Assembly (NCBI GenBank): GCA_019115825.1
Contig: DXCV01000033.1
Span: 62,001-126,000, forward strand
Direction: 5' to 3'
From: Candidatus Bacteroides pullicola
GTDB lineage: Bacteria > Bacteroidota > Bacteroidia > Bacteroidales > Bacteroidaceae
DNA length: 64,000 nt
Shown piece by piece: positions 42,412-51,995 of the stretch. Both the position numbers and the translations under genes were made by a program. The notes under the pieces were generated by a model. It was not told where the DNA came from. It saw only the letters and a program-made list of their open reading frames with translations, and ran no database searches. Position 1 is the first letter of the stretch. Each line of letters begins with the position of its first letter.

Positions 42412-44169
42412 ATGAAACGAATTAATATCCTGACATTACTGCTGGCATTGACATCTTTCTGCTTTGCGCAGCAGGTAGAGACTTTTGAAGAATTGACAGA
42501 CACCAAGCCGCACGACGGCCAGGAAGTGTGGGACAAGATGAGCGCTCCCGTCCAGTTGGGGTGGGGCAGCGTGGATGTCCGCTATAAGAAACTGGACGTA
42601 CCCGATGTGCAGCCGTCCAATCGTATGAGACTGAAAGCCTGGCGGGGCGAACGGGTACATGCACAGGCCGTCCTGTGGACCAAGCAGGACCTGAAGAAGG
42701 TATCTGTACGGGTTGGCGACCTGAAGAATGGTTCGGCGGTCATTCCGGCATCGAAGGTGGCTACCCACTTCGTGCGCTACGTGATGACGGACGAACTGAA
42801 CCCCGGTGGCGGAGGCTGTGGCCATCGCGAGAACAAGGCCGAATGGGACTCATCCCTCGTGGCCGACATGCTGGACATTACCGAGGAGATGGATATCCGG
42901 GCCAACAGTGCCCGTCCGATTTGGGTGAAGGTTAATGTGCCGTCCGATGCACGCCCCGGCAAGTACCGCGGCACGCTGACGGTGTCTTCCGCCGACAATA
43001 AGGATTTGTCGTTGCCGTTGGAGGTGCAGGTATTGAATCGCACCCTGCCCGCCCCGAAGGATTGGACCTTCAACCTGGACTTGTGGCAGAATCCGTATGC
43101 CGTGGCCCGTTACTACAATGTGCCGTTGTGGAGCAAGGAACACTTTGACCTGATGCGCCCGATTATGAAGATGTTGGCCGACGTGGGGCAGGACGCCATC
43201 ACCGCCAGTATTATGCACAAACCTTGGAATGGTCAGACAGAAGATCACTATGACAGCATGGTGGGCCGCACCAAGAAGCTGGACGGCACGTGGAGCTATG
43301 ACTATACCGTATTCGACAAGTGGGTGACCTTCATGCGCGAGGACATCGGCATTGATGGCTTGATCAGCTGTTATACGATGATTCCTTGGGCGATGCGTTT
43401 TGATTATTACGACCAGGCTACCAGCCGCATCCAGTTTGTTGAGGCCCAGCCCGACGAGCAGGCCTACAAAGATTACTGGTTGCCTTTCCTGAAAGACTTC
43501 TCCCGCCATCTGCGCGAGAAAGGTTGGTTCGAGCAGACCGCCATTTCGATGGACGAGCGTCCGATGGAGGCCATGCAGGGGGCCATCAAGATTATCCGCG
43601 AGGCCGATCCTGAGTTCAAGATAACGTTGGCAGGCATGTATCATCCGGAGATTGTGGATGATTTGCACTACCTTGCCATCCCTTACGGTTATACGTTCCC
43701 GGCAGACGTGAAGGCAAAGCGCGAGCAGAACGGGCAAATCAGTTGTGTCTATACGTGTTGTACGGAGTCTTTCCCCAACATCTTTACGTTCTCCAATCCT
43801 GCCGAGGCAGCTTGGACGCCTATTCATGCCGTGGCCGGCGGCTATGACGGTTTCCTGCGCTGGTCCATCAACTCCTGGACGGCCGACCCGTTGCGCGACT
43901 CCCGTTTCCGCACCTGGGCTGCCGGCGACACGTACAGCATCTATCCCGGTCCGCGTAGCAGTATTCGCTTCGAGCGGCTGATGGAAGGCTTGCAGGATTG
44001 CGCCAAGATTCAAGTCCTGCGCCAGGAACTGACCGCCAAGGGAGCCAAAGGTAAGCTGGCCAAACTCGACAAGGTGTTGGCCAAGTTTACGCCGGAAGGA
44101 ATGAAAGAAGGCAAGCAGACGGCTGCTGAGATGGTGCAGGAACTGAATGCACTGCTGAATGCATTGTAA
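42412..44169 (+). CDS. DUF4091 / GH123-like exported glycoside hydrolase
   Basis: 585 aa. Signal peptide (LLLALTSFCFAQ), an N-terminal beta-sandwich (LKAWRGERVHAQAVLWTKQ; GKYRGTLTVSSADNKDLSLPLEVQVLNRTLP) and a TIM-barrel with FNLDLWQNPYAVARYYNVPLW and the Asp-Glu pair in TAISMDERPMEAM, the position of the catalytic D-E of GH123 N-acetylgalactosaminidases. C-terminal DUF4091 (GGYDGFLRWSINSWTADPLRDSRF, followed by GDTYSIYPG). GH123 enzymes act by substrate-assisted catalysis on GalNAc of glycosphingolipids. It follows the stringent-response gene by 24 bp. Confidence 0.8.
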   Translation: MKRINILTLLLALTSFCFAQQVETFEELTDTKPHDGQEVWDKMSAPVQLGWGSVDVRYKKLDVPDVQPSNRMRLKAWRGERVHAQAVLWTKQDLKKVSVRVGDLKNGSAVIPASKVATHFVRYVMTDELNPGGGGCGHRENKAEWDSSLVADMLDITEEMDIRANSARPIWVKVNVPSDARPGKYRGTLTVSSADNKDLSLPLEVQVLNRTLPAPKDWTFNLDLWQNPYAVARYYNVPLWSKEHFDLMRPIMKMLADVGQDAITASIMHKPWNGQTEDHYDSMVGRTKKLDGTWSYDYTVFDKWVTFMREDIGIDGLISCYTMIPWAMRFDYYDQATSRIQFVEAQPDEQAYKDYWLPFLKDFSRHLREKGWFEQTAISMDERPMEAMQGAIKIIREADPEFKITLAGMYHPEIVDDLHYLAIPYGYTFPADVKAKREQNGQISCVYTCCTESFPNIFTFSNPAEAAWTPIHAVAGGYDGFLRWSINSWTADPLRDSRFRTWAAGDTYSIYPGPRSSIRFERLMEGLQDCAKIQVLRQELTAKGAKGKLAKLDKVLAKFTPEGMKEGKQTAAEMVQELNALLNAL

Positions 44170-44191
44170 AGCGGTTGTTTCCTTATAGGTT

Positions 44192-44632
44192 TTAATTATT
44201 CGTTAGTGGCGCGGATTCTTCGGGATCCGCGCTCGTTTTTTCTTGGGCAGCCTCAATGTTCTGTCTCAATGCCTCCACGTCGTCATACGTGAAAGCGCCG
44301 AGCGCGTCGCGCATGGACACCAGTTCCTCGCGGATGGCTTTCAGCCGCTCTACGGCCTCGAAGTTGCGCAGGGTGCCTTCGCGGTTGTCCTTCAGGCGTT
44401 GGCGGGCGCCTTGCAGGGTCATGCCGCGTTCCTTCACCAGGTGGTAAATCAGTTTTAGGGACTCGATGTCCTCGGCATTGTATTGGCGAACGCCGCGTCC
44501 CGCACGCTTGGGCTTGAGCTGCTGCGGAAATTCATCCTCCCAATAGCGCAACAACGACTCGTTGACGCCCAGCATCTGTGCCACCTCGCTGATGGAGTAG
44601 TATAGCTTCAGGTTTTTGTCTTTGTTCAGCAT
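44192..44632 (-). CDS. MerR-family transcriptional regulator
   Basis: 146 aa. Winged-helix MerR DNA-binding domain (YYSISEVAQMLGVNESLLRYWEDEFPQQLKPKRAGRGVRQYNAEDIESLKLIYHLV in outline), a linking helix, and an unconserved acidic tail with no clear metal site. The target is unknown. Its ATG lies 2 bp from the end of the repeat element 44634-44808, so its promoter must be inside or across that repeat. Its 3' end carries the terminator of the converging glycosidase gene. Confidence 0.88.
   Translation of the reverse strand: MLNKDKNLKLYYSISEVAQMLGVNESLLRYWEDEFPQQLKPKRAGRGVRQYNAEDIESLKLIYHLVKERGMTLQGARQRLKDNREGTLRNFEAVERLKAIREELVSMRDALGAFTYDDVEALRQNIEAAQEKTSADPEESAPLTNN
44209..44241 (+). terminator. 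Terminator for the GH123-like gene, inside MerR coding sequence
   Basis: Stem GCGCGGAT (44209-44216) and ATCCGCGC (44225-44232) with a CTTCGG-type loop, followed by TCGTTTTTTC on the plus strand. It overlaps the last codons of the MerR gene (stop at 44192), which read SADPEESAP on the minus strand. Confidence 0.8.
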
Positions 44633-44633
44633 A

Positions 44634-44808
44634 AGTAGATGTTTAATTAGTTTATAGCATCAAGAGGCGTAGGGTAGTTTTCACCTTGATATAGAATCAG
44701 TGCCACCTTTTCCTAAAATAGGTGCCACCTTTTTATATTAAAGGTGCCACCTTTTTCTACCCAAGGTACGACCTTCGCCTCACGTAGTCGTTATGGAGTT
44801 CTAAACAT
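44634..44808. repeat. GGTGGCACC 22-bp repeat element (copy C, inverted)
   Basis: Reverse orientation of copy B. 22-bp units lie at 44669-44690, 44691-44712, 44713-44734, 44735-44756 and 44757-44778, most with GGTGCCACC on this strand. The flanks match copy B: AGTAGATGTT at 44634-44643 and CGTAGTCGTTATGG near 44783. The unit order differs from copy B, showing gain, loss or shuffling of units. Confidence 0.85.
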
Positions 44809-44829
44809 TCCTTACTAGATGTCTCGTTG

Positions 44830-45798
44830 TCAGTCCATCATCTTGCCGTGATTGGCTGCCAGCTGTATCATGCGGTCATAGTCCTCGGCGCTCAGGTCCA
44901 TGAAGTAGTAGTTTACCGGATTCACCACGCGTCCCCGGACGTGTACCTCGTAGTGCAGGTGCGGCCCGGTGCTCTTGCCCGTGCTGCCCACGCCGCCAAT
45001 GACTTCGCCGCGCACCACCTTCTTGCCCGGTCGGGTGCGGAATTCCTGCAAGTGCGCATACCACGTCTGGTAGCCGAAGCCGTGGTCGATGATGATGGTG
45101 TTGCCGTAGCCTGTCTGCCAGCCCATCTTCACCACTGTGCCGTCGCCCGTGGCATAGACGTCCGTGCCCGGTGCGGCAGAAAAGTCCATGCCCGAGTGGA
45201 AGCGCGTGGTGCCGTAGATGGGGTCCACGCGGGTGCCGTAGCCCGAGGCCGTCTGTTTCAAGTCTTTGTTGGAGATGGGTTGGATGGCGGGGATACAGCG
45301 CAACATTTCGTCGTGTTGGCGGCACATCTCTACCACCTCGTCGAACGAGCGGGATTGGATATACAGTTGTTTGGTCAGCATGTCCAGCTTCTGCGTGGTG
45401 CCCACCACCAGTTCGGCGTCGGCCATGTCCATCAGGTGTTCGTAGCGGTTGGTACCGCCGTAGCCTGCCTGCCGGATGGCTGAGGGGATGGGGTCGGCCT
45501 GGAAGATGACGCGGTAGAGGTTGTCATCGCGTTGCTGGATGTCCTGCAAGACGCCCATGGCTTCGTCCATACGGCGTGACAGCACATTGTACTGGGCTTC
45601 CAGACGGCTGTTCTCCTTGCGCAGTTCCTTTTCCGAAGGAGAGCCGAAGAGGATGATGGGGGCGATGAAGCACGCCGCGCCCAGTCCCATGCCGATGAAC
45701 AGGCGGCGCAGGTGGCTCACTAACCGTTGGCGTACGGTGGGGTAAATGCGGTCGTAGGTCTGTGTACGAGGGTTATAGATGTAGTAAACTTTGCGCAT
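44830..45798 (-). CDS. M23-family metallopeptidase (murein endopeptidase-like)
   Basis: 322 aa. A short cytoplasmic N-terminus, one membrane helix (IGMGLGAACFIAPIILFG), a coiled coil (EKELRKENSRLEAQYNVLSR), and a C-terminal lysostaphin-type domain: FHSGMDFSAAPGTDVYATGDG (zinc His and Asp) and KSTGPHLHYEVHVRG (HxH). It cleaves peptidoglycan cross-links or, in some relatives, activates other hydrolases. Divergent from alaS. -7 box TACTTTTG on the minus strand at 45828-45835. Confidence 0.9.
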   Translation of the reverse strand: MRKVYYIYNPRTQTYDRIYPTVRQRLVSHLRRLFIGMGLGAACFIAPIILFGSPSEKELRKENSRLEAQYNVLSRRMDEAMGVLQDIQQRDDNLYRVIFQADPIPSAIRQAGYGGTNRYEHLMDMADAELVVGTTQKLDMLTKQLYIQSRSFDEVVEMCRQHDEMLRCIPAIQPISNKDLKQTASGYGTRVDPIYGTTRFHSGMDFSAAPGTDVYATGDGTVVKMGWQTGYGNTIIIDHGFGYQTWYAHLQEFRTRPGKKVVRGEVIGGVGSTGKSTGPHLHYEVHVRGRVVNPVNYYFMDLSAEDYDRMIQLAANHGKMMD

Positions 45799-45892
45799 GA
45801 TAGGGAATTATTTGGCTGTCAATGCGGCAAAAGTAATAAAAACAAGCTATCTTTGCGCAGTTTTTTGAGAATATTAACCGCTAAATAAGAGT

Positions 45893-48517
45893 ATGTTGAC
45901 AGCAAATGAAATCAGAGACTCGTTCAAGAGTTTCTTCGAGAGCAAAGGACATCACATTGTCCCCTCCGCTCCCATGGTGATTAAGGATGACCCCACGCTG
46001 ATGTTCACCAACGCGGGCATGAACCAGTTCAAGGACATTATCCTGGGCAATCATCCGGCGAAATGGAAGCGGGTGGCCGACTCGCAGAAGTGCCTGCGCG
46101 TCAGCGGTAAGCACAACGACTTGGAGGAAGTGGGACACGACACGTACCACCACACGATGTTCGAGATGTTGGGCAACTGGTCCTTCGGCGACTACTTCAA
46201 GAAAGAGGCCATCTCCTGGGCATGGGAATACCTGGTGGATGTCCTGAAAATCAATCCGGCCAACCTCTACGCTACCGTTTTCGAAGGCAGTCCCGAAGAG
46301 GGTCTGAGCCGCGACGACGAAGCCGCTTCCTATTGGGAACAATTCCTTCCGAAAGACCATATCATCAACGGTAACAAGCACGATAATTTTTGGGAAATGG
46401 GCGATACGGGTCCCTGTGGCCCCTGTTCGGAAATCCACATCGACCTGCGCAGTGACGAGGAGAAGGCTAAAGTCCCCGGCCGCGACATGGTGAACCACGA
46501 CCATCCGCAGGTCATCGAGATTTGGAACCTTGTCTTCATGCAGTTCAACCGCAAGGCCGACGGCAGCCTGGAGGAACTTCCTGCCAAGGTCATCGACACC
46601 GGCATGGGCTTCGAGCGTCTTTGCATGACTTTGCAAGGCAAGACGTCCAACTATGATACCGATGTCTTCCAACCCCTCATCCAAGCCATCGCCGCTATGT
46701 CCGGCACGCCTTACGGTGCTGACAAGCAGAAGGACGTGGCCATGCGCGTAGTGGCCGACCATATCCGCACCATAGCTTTCTCTATCACCGACGGACAGTT
46801 GCCCGGTAATGCCAAGGCCGGCTACGTCATCCGCCGCATCTTGCGTCGTGCCGTCCGTTATGGCTACACGTTCCTGGGACAGAAGCAGGCCTTCATGTAC
46901 CGCCTGTTGCCTGTGCTGATAGAGGATATGGGCGCTGCCTATCCCGAACTGAACGCCCAGAAGGAACTTATTTCCAAGGTCATCAAGGAAGAGGAAGAGG
47001 CTTTCCTCCGCACGCTGGAGACGGGCATCCGCCTCCTGGACAAGACCATGGCCGATGCCAAGGCTGCCGGAAAGACGGAAATCAGCGGCAAGGACGCTTT
47101 CACGCTGTATGACACCTTCGGCTTTCCCCTCGACTTGACCGAGCTTATCCTTCGCGAAAACGGCATGACCGCAGACATTAAGGAGTTTGATGTGGAGATG
47201 CAGCAGCAGAAACAGCGTGCCCGCAATGCCGCTGCTGTCGAGACAGGCGACTGGATTACGCTGAAGGAAGGCACCACCGAGTTTGTGGGCTATGACTATA
47301 CCGAATATGAGACCAGCATCCTGCGCTACCGCCAGGTGAAGCAGAAGAACCAGACGCTCTACCAGATTGTGTTGGACAAGACGCCTTTCTATGCCGAAAG
47401 CGGCGGTCAGGTGGGCGACACGGGCGTATTGGTCAGCGAATATGAGACCATCGAGATTGTGGATACCAAGAAGGAGAACAACCTCCCGATACACATCGCC
47501 AAGAAATTGCCTGAACATCCCGAAGCTCCGATGATGGCTTGCGTGGATGTGGAGAAGCGTGCTGCCTGTGCTGCCAACCACTCTGCCACGCATTTGCTGG
47601 ACGAGGCGCTGCGTCAGGTATTGGGCGACCATGTGGAGCAGAAGGGTTCGTTGGTGACGCCCGACTCGCTACGCTTCGACTTTTCCCACTTCCAGAAGGT
47701 GACGGACGAGCAACTGCGCGAGGTGGAACACCGCGTCAACGCCAAGATTCGTGCCAATGTCCCCCTGACCGAACACCGCAACATCCCCATTGAGGAAGCC
47801 AAGGAATTGGGTGCCATTGCTCTCTTCGGCGAGAAGTACGGCGACCATGTTCGTGTCATCCAGTTTGGCTCGTCCATCGAGTTCTGTGGCGGTACGCACG
47901 TACCCGCTACGGGCTGCATCGGTATGGTGAAGATTATCTCCGAAAGCTCCGTGGCTGCCGGTGTACGCCGCATTGAGGCACTGACCGGTGCCAAGGTGGA
48001 GGAAATGCTGGACGCCATCCAAGATACGATGCACGACCTGCGTGCCCTCTTCAACAATGCTCCGGACCTGACAGGTGCCATCCGCAAGTATATTGACGAG
48101 AACGCTGGATTGAAGAAGCAGATAGAGGACTTCATGAAAGAGAAAGAAGCCCAGCTGAAGGAGAAACTCCTGCAAAGCGCCAAGGAGGTAAACGGGGTGA
48201 AAGTCATCACCTTCTGTGCTCCTGCCGTATCGCCCGACTCGGTGAAGAACATCGCCTTCCAACTGCGCGGCGAGCTGGGCGACAACTTCTGCTTCGTGGC
48301 CGGAACCTTGTTCGAGAACAAGCCCATGCTGACGGTCATGCTGGGTGAGAAACTCGTGGGCGAAGGCTTGAAAGCTGGTATGCTGGTCAAGGAAGCCGCC
48401 AAACTCATCCTCGGTGGTGGTGGCGGACAGCCTCACTTTGCCACAGCCGGCGGCAAGAACCCCGACGGCTTGAAGGCTGCCGTGGACAAGGTCCTGGAAT
48501 TGGCCGGACTGCTCTAA
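45893..48517 (+). CDS. alaS: Alanyl-tRNA synthetase
   Basis: 874 aa, usual length. Class II catalytic domain ([66 protein letters not shown]), the tRNA-recognition and beta-barrel regions, the editing domain ([36 protein letters not shown] with zinc-binding HxxxH and CxxxH) and the C-Ala domain ending [16 protein letters not shown]. -7 box TATCTTTG at 45848-45855. It converges with the DUF4954 gene across a palindromic repeat. Confidence 0.97.
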   Translation: MLTANEIRDSFKSFFESKGHHIVPSAPMVIKDDPTLMFTNAGMNQFKDIILGNHPAKWKRVADSQKCLRVSGKHNDLEEVGHDTYHHTMFEMLGNWSFGDYFKKEAISWAWEYLVDVLKINPANLYATVFEGSPEEGLSRDDEAASYWEQFLPKDHIINGNKHDNFWEMGDTGPCGPCSEIHIDLRSDEEKAKVPGRDMVNHDHPQVIEIWNLVFMQFNRKADGSLEELPAKVIDTGMGFERLCMTLQGKTSNYDTDVFQPLIQAIAAMSGTPYGADKQKDVAMRVVADHIRTIAFSITDGQLPGNAKAGYVIRRILRRAVRYGYTFLGQKQAFMYRLLPVLIEDMGAAYPELNAQKELISKVIKEEEEAFLRTLETGIRLLDKTMADAKAAGKTEISGKDAFTLYDTFGFPLDLTELILRENGMTADIKEFDVEMQQQKQRARNAAAVETGDWITLKEGTTEFVGYDYTEYETSILRYRQVKQKNQTLYQIVLDKTPFYAESGGQVGDTGVLVSEYETIEIVDTKKENNLPIHIAKKLPEHPEAPMMACVDVEKRAACAANHSATHLLDEALRQVLGDHVEQKGSLVTPDSLRFDFSHFQKVTDEQLREVEHRVNAKIRANVPLTEHRNIPIEEAKELGAIALFGEKYGDHVRVIQFGSSIEFCGGTHVPATGCIGMVKIISESSVAAGVRRIEALTGAKVEEMLDAIQDTMHDLRALFNNAPDLTGAIRKYIDENAGLKKQIEDFMKEKEAQLKEKLLQSAKEVNGVKVITFCAPAVSPDSVKNIAFQLRGELGDNFCFVAGTLFENKPMLTVMLGEKLVGEGLKAGMLVKEAAKLILGGGGGQPHFATAGGKNPDGLKAAVDKVLELAGLL

Positions 48518-48541
48518 GAGTAGGAGTATATAATAAATAGT

Positions 48542-48614
48542 AGGCGCGGATTACGCGGATTTCACGGATAAAGTGGCATGTCAGCCATCCGTGAGTTCCG
48601 CGAAATCCGCGCCT
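48542..48614. repeat. Second GGCGCGGATTACGCGG palindromic repeat
   Basis: Same left arm (AGGCGCGGATTACGCGGATT) as 16624-16695 and a matching right arm ending CCGCGCCT, with a different loop. It lies between the converging alaS and DUF4954 genes and can end transcripts from both sides. Confidence 0.75.
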
Positions 48615-48641
48615 GTTCTATATATTATATAAGGTGTAGCT

Positions 48642-50630
48642 TTATAAGTTCACCTGTTTCATACGTCCGATAAGCTCGTCGCCCAAGGCCGTCTTCACTT
48701 CGATGTGCTTCAGCACGGCTGTCACGAACGGGTTGCTCTCGAAGTCGCCGCGCACCTGCTCGAAATCCTGTTCTTTCTCCAGGCGCGTGCCGTCGGCGCC
48801 GAAGCCCGTCATGGAGGCCAGGGAAAACTCCTTGCGCGCATCCTCGTAGAGCATCTTGTCCAGGCCGACGACGGCTTCCTTCCATTTCTCCACGATGCGG
48901 ATGATGTCCGCGGCGGTCATGTCCTCGGGGCGGATGGCGTAGAATTCCTCCAGCTTTTCGTAGGCCCACGTCCATTCATACGTATAGTAGTGCTGGTGCA
49001 TCTCGCCGAAGGCGTCATTGATGTCTTGCAGGCGGTTGATATCGCCCCGTTCGATGGCATCCAGCAGGTGGTCAATCTCGCTCTTCGGGGCAATCAATCC
49101 GGAAATGTCCACCCATTCGCCGCTGCCGACAGGGGTGTCCGGGCGCAGGCGGGCACGGATTTCCTCGTCCGTGCGGAAGTGCGTTTCCTCCAGCCGTTTG
49201 ATGACCGAGTTGCCGAGGAACTTGTGGATGGCCGTTTCGTAGAACCCGATACCCTTCACCAAGGCCGAATTGCGTATCTTGGCACTGTGGTACGAATAAA
49301 TGTCTGACAGTTCGCCCGAGGCTTGGCGCAGGGCCAGCAGGATTTCCCGTCCTTTGAACATCTTCTGCACGGTATAAGGGCTCAGCAGATTATAGTTGAT
49401 GTAGTCCAGCTTGTGCGGGTCGGTGCGGCCGTCGCGTTTGGGCCACTTTTGCGCGTCGCGGATGGTGCCCACGCTGCGCAGGTTGACGCCCGGTGCCAGG
49501 TACGTGGTGTTCTGCTGCTCGATGAGGTAGGAGAAGGGTAGGTTCGAGGTGTCCGCGTGGTTGACGTGACGTCCCATCACCAGCGAGAAGGCACCCACCT
49601 TGGCCGGCCACAGGATGTAGCTGTCCGACGAGGTCTTGGCGCCGCGCTCCAGCGTGCCCTGGTGGATGGGACCCAGCTTGTACATGTGGTTGCTCTGGTT
49701 AGAGCCCGAACCGGCGTTCATGAACGAGAACATGCCTGCGATGAGCAGCGTGCTCTTGTGGTGCGTCACGGTGAACGGTCCTGCAAAGATGGCGCACGCC
49801 TCGCCGTTCTCGCCCTGGCAGTTGCTGAAGAACAGCGAGTCCGAGGCCGAGTAGTTGTGTCCCAGCTTGCAGGCTTGTCCCACGAAGCAGCGTGTCAGCA
49901 TTGCCCCGTCGTCCACGTGCGAGCCGCTGGAGATGATGAAGTCCTCGCACACCACGCCCTGGCCGATGTGGATGGGGGCAGCCTCGTTGCTGTTGAGGCT
50001 GCCGTTGTACAGGCGTCCCGTGCCGGAGATGCGGCACCAGTCGCCGATGCGTACATTCTTGATGCTCCCCGTGTTCAGGATGGTCACGTGGTTGCCGATG
50101 AGGCCCCGGTCCGAAGCGTGCTTTTGGGCATAGAAGTCCGTGATTTCCTTCAGGCGTGCCGTCAGTACGGGGCGGTGGCGGTAGAGGGCCATGATATAGG
50201 CAATGTGGGCGGACAGCTTGTCGTTGATGGCCACCTCGCGTCCGCCGGTCTCGTTCAGAACGGACACTTCCACGCCATTGCCGAAGGTGGAGGTACCGTC
50301 CACGATGATGCGGTCCACGTTCTCGATGAAAGTGTCATTGCCGATCTCATAGTTGGCAATGTAGTTCTGTATGTTCTCGATGCAGCAGTTGTTTCCCACA
50401 GATACGTTGTGCAGCGTCACGTGGCGCAGGGCGGCGTGCTTCTTAATGCCGCCGGGCAGGGTGAACTCTCCTTCAAATACGCCCAGGCGGACATCGCCGC
50501 TGAAGCGTGTATGGTGCACATGGTCGGTGGTGAAGCCTTCAGCCACACTCACCCTCTCCCAGTCGTCGGCCAGACAGGACTGGGCCTGTAGGCGGGCGAT
50601 TTCGTCTTTGTTTAGTTTACGGTAGTTCAT
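48642..50630 (-). CDS. DUF4954 family left-handed beta-helix protein
   Basis: 662 aa, no signal peptide. The first about 400 residues show hexapeptide-like turns (VSVGNNCCIENIQNYI; EIGNDTFIENVDRII; GNHVTILNTGSIKNVRIGD; IHIGQGVVCEDFIISSGSHVDDGAML) that predict a left-handed parallel beta-helix, as in acyl- and nucleotidyl-transferases. The rest is helical. DUF4954 proteins are widespread in Bacteroidetes; the function is unknown. The start is 5 bp past the hflX stop, so both are one operon. Confidence 0.85.
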   Translation of the reverse strand: MNYRKLNKDEIARLQAQSCLADDWERVSVAEGFTTDHVHHTRFSGDVRLGVFEGEFTLPGGIKKHAALRHVTLHNVSVGNNCCIENIQNYIANYEIGNDTFIENVDRIIVDGTSTFGNGVEVSVLNETGGREVAINDKLSAHIAYIMALYRHRPVLTARLKEITDFYAQKHASDRGLIGNHVTILNTGSIKNVRIGDWCRISGTGRLYNGSLNSNEAAPIHIGQGVVCEDFIISSGSHVDDGAMLTRCFVGQACKLGHNYSASDSLFFSNCQGENGEACAIFAGPFTVTHHKSTLLIAGMFSFMNAGSGSNQSNHMYKLGPIHQGTLERGAKTSSDSYILWPAKVGAFSLVMGRHVNHADTSNLPFSYLIEQQNTTYLAPGVNLRSVGTIRDAQKWPKRDGRTDPHKLDYINYNLLSPYTVQKMFKGREILLALRQASGELSDIYSYHSAKIRNSALVKGIGFYETAIHKFLGNSVIKRLEETHFRTDEEIRARLRPDTPVGSGEWVDISGLIAPKSEIDHLLDAIERGDINRLQDINDAFGEMHQHYYTYEWTWAYEKLEEFYAIRPEDMTAADIIRIVEKWKEAVVGLDKMLYEDARKEFSLASMTGFGADGTRLEKEQDFEQVRGDFESNPFVTAVLKHIEVKTALGDELIGRMKQVNL

Positions 50631-50635
50631 GCTAT

Positions 50636-51889
50636 TTACTCCTCCTCATACGTTTGGTACAGAAAGTCATTATACGGGTACTTTTGCACGTGCAGTTCCT
50701 TGACGCGGCCGTAGACCACGCGGCGCAGTTCCTCCAGGTTGGTGCGTTGCTTGGCGGAGATGAAGATGCAGTCGCCCGCCATCTTCGCCATCCACGTCTG
50801 CATCAGTTCCTCCAGCGTCCAGTTGGCCTTGGTGCGGGGTGTGAGGTCGTCTTCCGCTTTGTGGATGTAGGTGTAGGCGTCTATCTTGTTGAAGACAATC
50901 ATCATCGGTTTGCCCGCCGCGCCGATGTCCGCCAGGGTTTTGTTCACCACCTCAATCTGCTCCTCAAAGTCCGGGTGGCTGATGTCCACCACGTGTAGGA
51001 GCAAGTCGGCCTCGCGCACCTCGTCCAGCGTGGATTTGAAGGAGTCCACCAGGTCGGTGGGCAGCTTGCGGATGAAGCCTACGGTGTCCGAGAGCAGGAA
51101 GGGCAGGTTGTCGATGATGACCTTGCGCACGGTGGTGTCCAGCGTGGCAAACAGCTTGTTCTCCGCGAAGACTTCGCTCTTGGCCAGCAGGTTCATCAGC
51201 GTGGACTTGCCCACATTGGTATAGCCCACCAGGGCCACGCGAATCAGTCGTCCGCGGTTCTTGCGCTGAGTGGATTTCTGTTTGTCAATCTCTGCCAGGC
51301 GCTGCTTCAGTAGCGACATACGGTTCAGGATGATGCGTCGGTCCATTTCCAGCTGCGTCTCGCCCGGTCCGCGCAGTCCCACCGAACCTTTTCCGCCGCC
51401 CGCACCCGAGCCGCCTCCCTGGCGTTCCAGGTGGGTCCACAGGCGTTGCAGGCGGGGCAGCATGTATTTGTACTGCGCCAGTTCCACTTGCGTCTTGGCG
51501 TTGGCCGTCTGTGCCCGCATAGCGAAGATGTCCAGAATGAGCGATGTACGGTCCAGAATCTTGATTTTCAGTGCGCCTTCGATGTTGCGTATCTGCTTGG
51601 CGGACAGCTCGTCGTCAAAGATGACCATGCCCACCTCGCGTTCCTCTTCCTCCTCGGCGTCGATGTATGCCTTTATCTCGTCCAGCTTGCCCTTGCCCAC
51701 GTAGGTCACGGAGTTGGGCTGGTCCAGTTTCTGTGTGAAGCGTTTCACCACCTGTGCCCCGGCCGTCTCGGCCAGGAAGGCCAGTTCGTCCAGGTATTCC
51801 TCGGTCTTGCGCTCGTTCTGCGTCTGCGTCACGAGGCCCACCAGCACGGCGGTTTCCACCTTGGCTTCGGATATTACGAATTCTTTCAT
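50636..51889 (-). CDS. hflX: GTPase HflX
   Basis: 417 aa from the second Met (51889); a Met two codons upstream is possible. HflX splits stalled or hibernating ribosomes. The N-terminal subdomains (FVISEAKVETAVLVGLV; VKRFTQKLDQPNSVTYVGKGKLDEI; VIFDDELSAKQIRNIE; ILDRTSLILDIFAMRA) precede the G domain: ALVGYTNVGKSTLMN (G1), LPFLLSDTVGFIRKLP (G3), MIVFNKIDAY (G4), CIFISAK (G5). The Gly-rich linker RQGGGSGAGGGKGSVGLRGPGE is the family signature. First gene of the pair with DUF4954. A -7 box lies near 51951-51958. Confidence 0.95.
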   Translation of the reverse strand: MKEFVISEAKVETAVLVGLVTQTQNERKTEEYLDELAFLAETAGAQVVKRFTQKLDQPNSVTYVGKGKLDEIKAYIDAEEEEEREVGMVIFDDELSAKQIRNIEGALKIKILDRTSLILDIFAMRAQTANAKTQVELAQYKYMLPRLQRLWTHLERQGGGSGAGGGKGSVGLRGPGETQLEMDRRIILNRMSLLKQRLAEIDKQKSTQRKNRGRLIRVALVGYTNVGKSTLMNLLAKSEVFAENKLFATLDTTVRKVIIDNLPFLLSDTVGFIRKLPTDLVDSFKSTLDEVREADLLLHVVDISHPDFEEQIEVVNKTLADIGAAGKPMMIVFNKIDAYTYIHKAEDDLTPRTKANWTLEELMQTWMAKMAGDCIFISAKQRTNLEELRRVVYGRVKELHVQKYPYNDFLYQTYEEE

Positions 51890-51995
51890 TGCCATGTTGT
51901 AGTTCTCCTTAATATTTGTACGTGTGGATAAATGATAAATTCTTCCGCTGCAAATTTACATTATTTCTTGCAAATTCTTCTCTGGCGGCTGTTTT

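Noticed and set aside
45881..47632. 583-codon frame antisense to alaS
   Set aside because: Shadow of alaS; composition atypical of real proteins.
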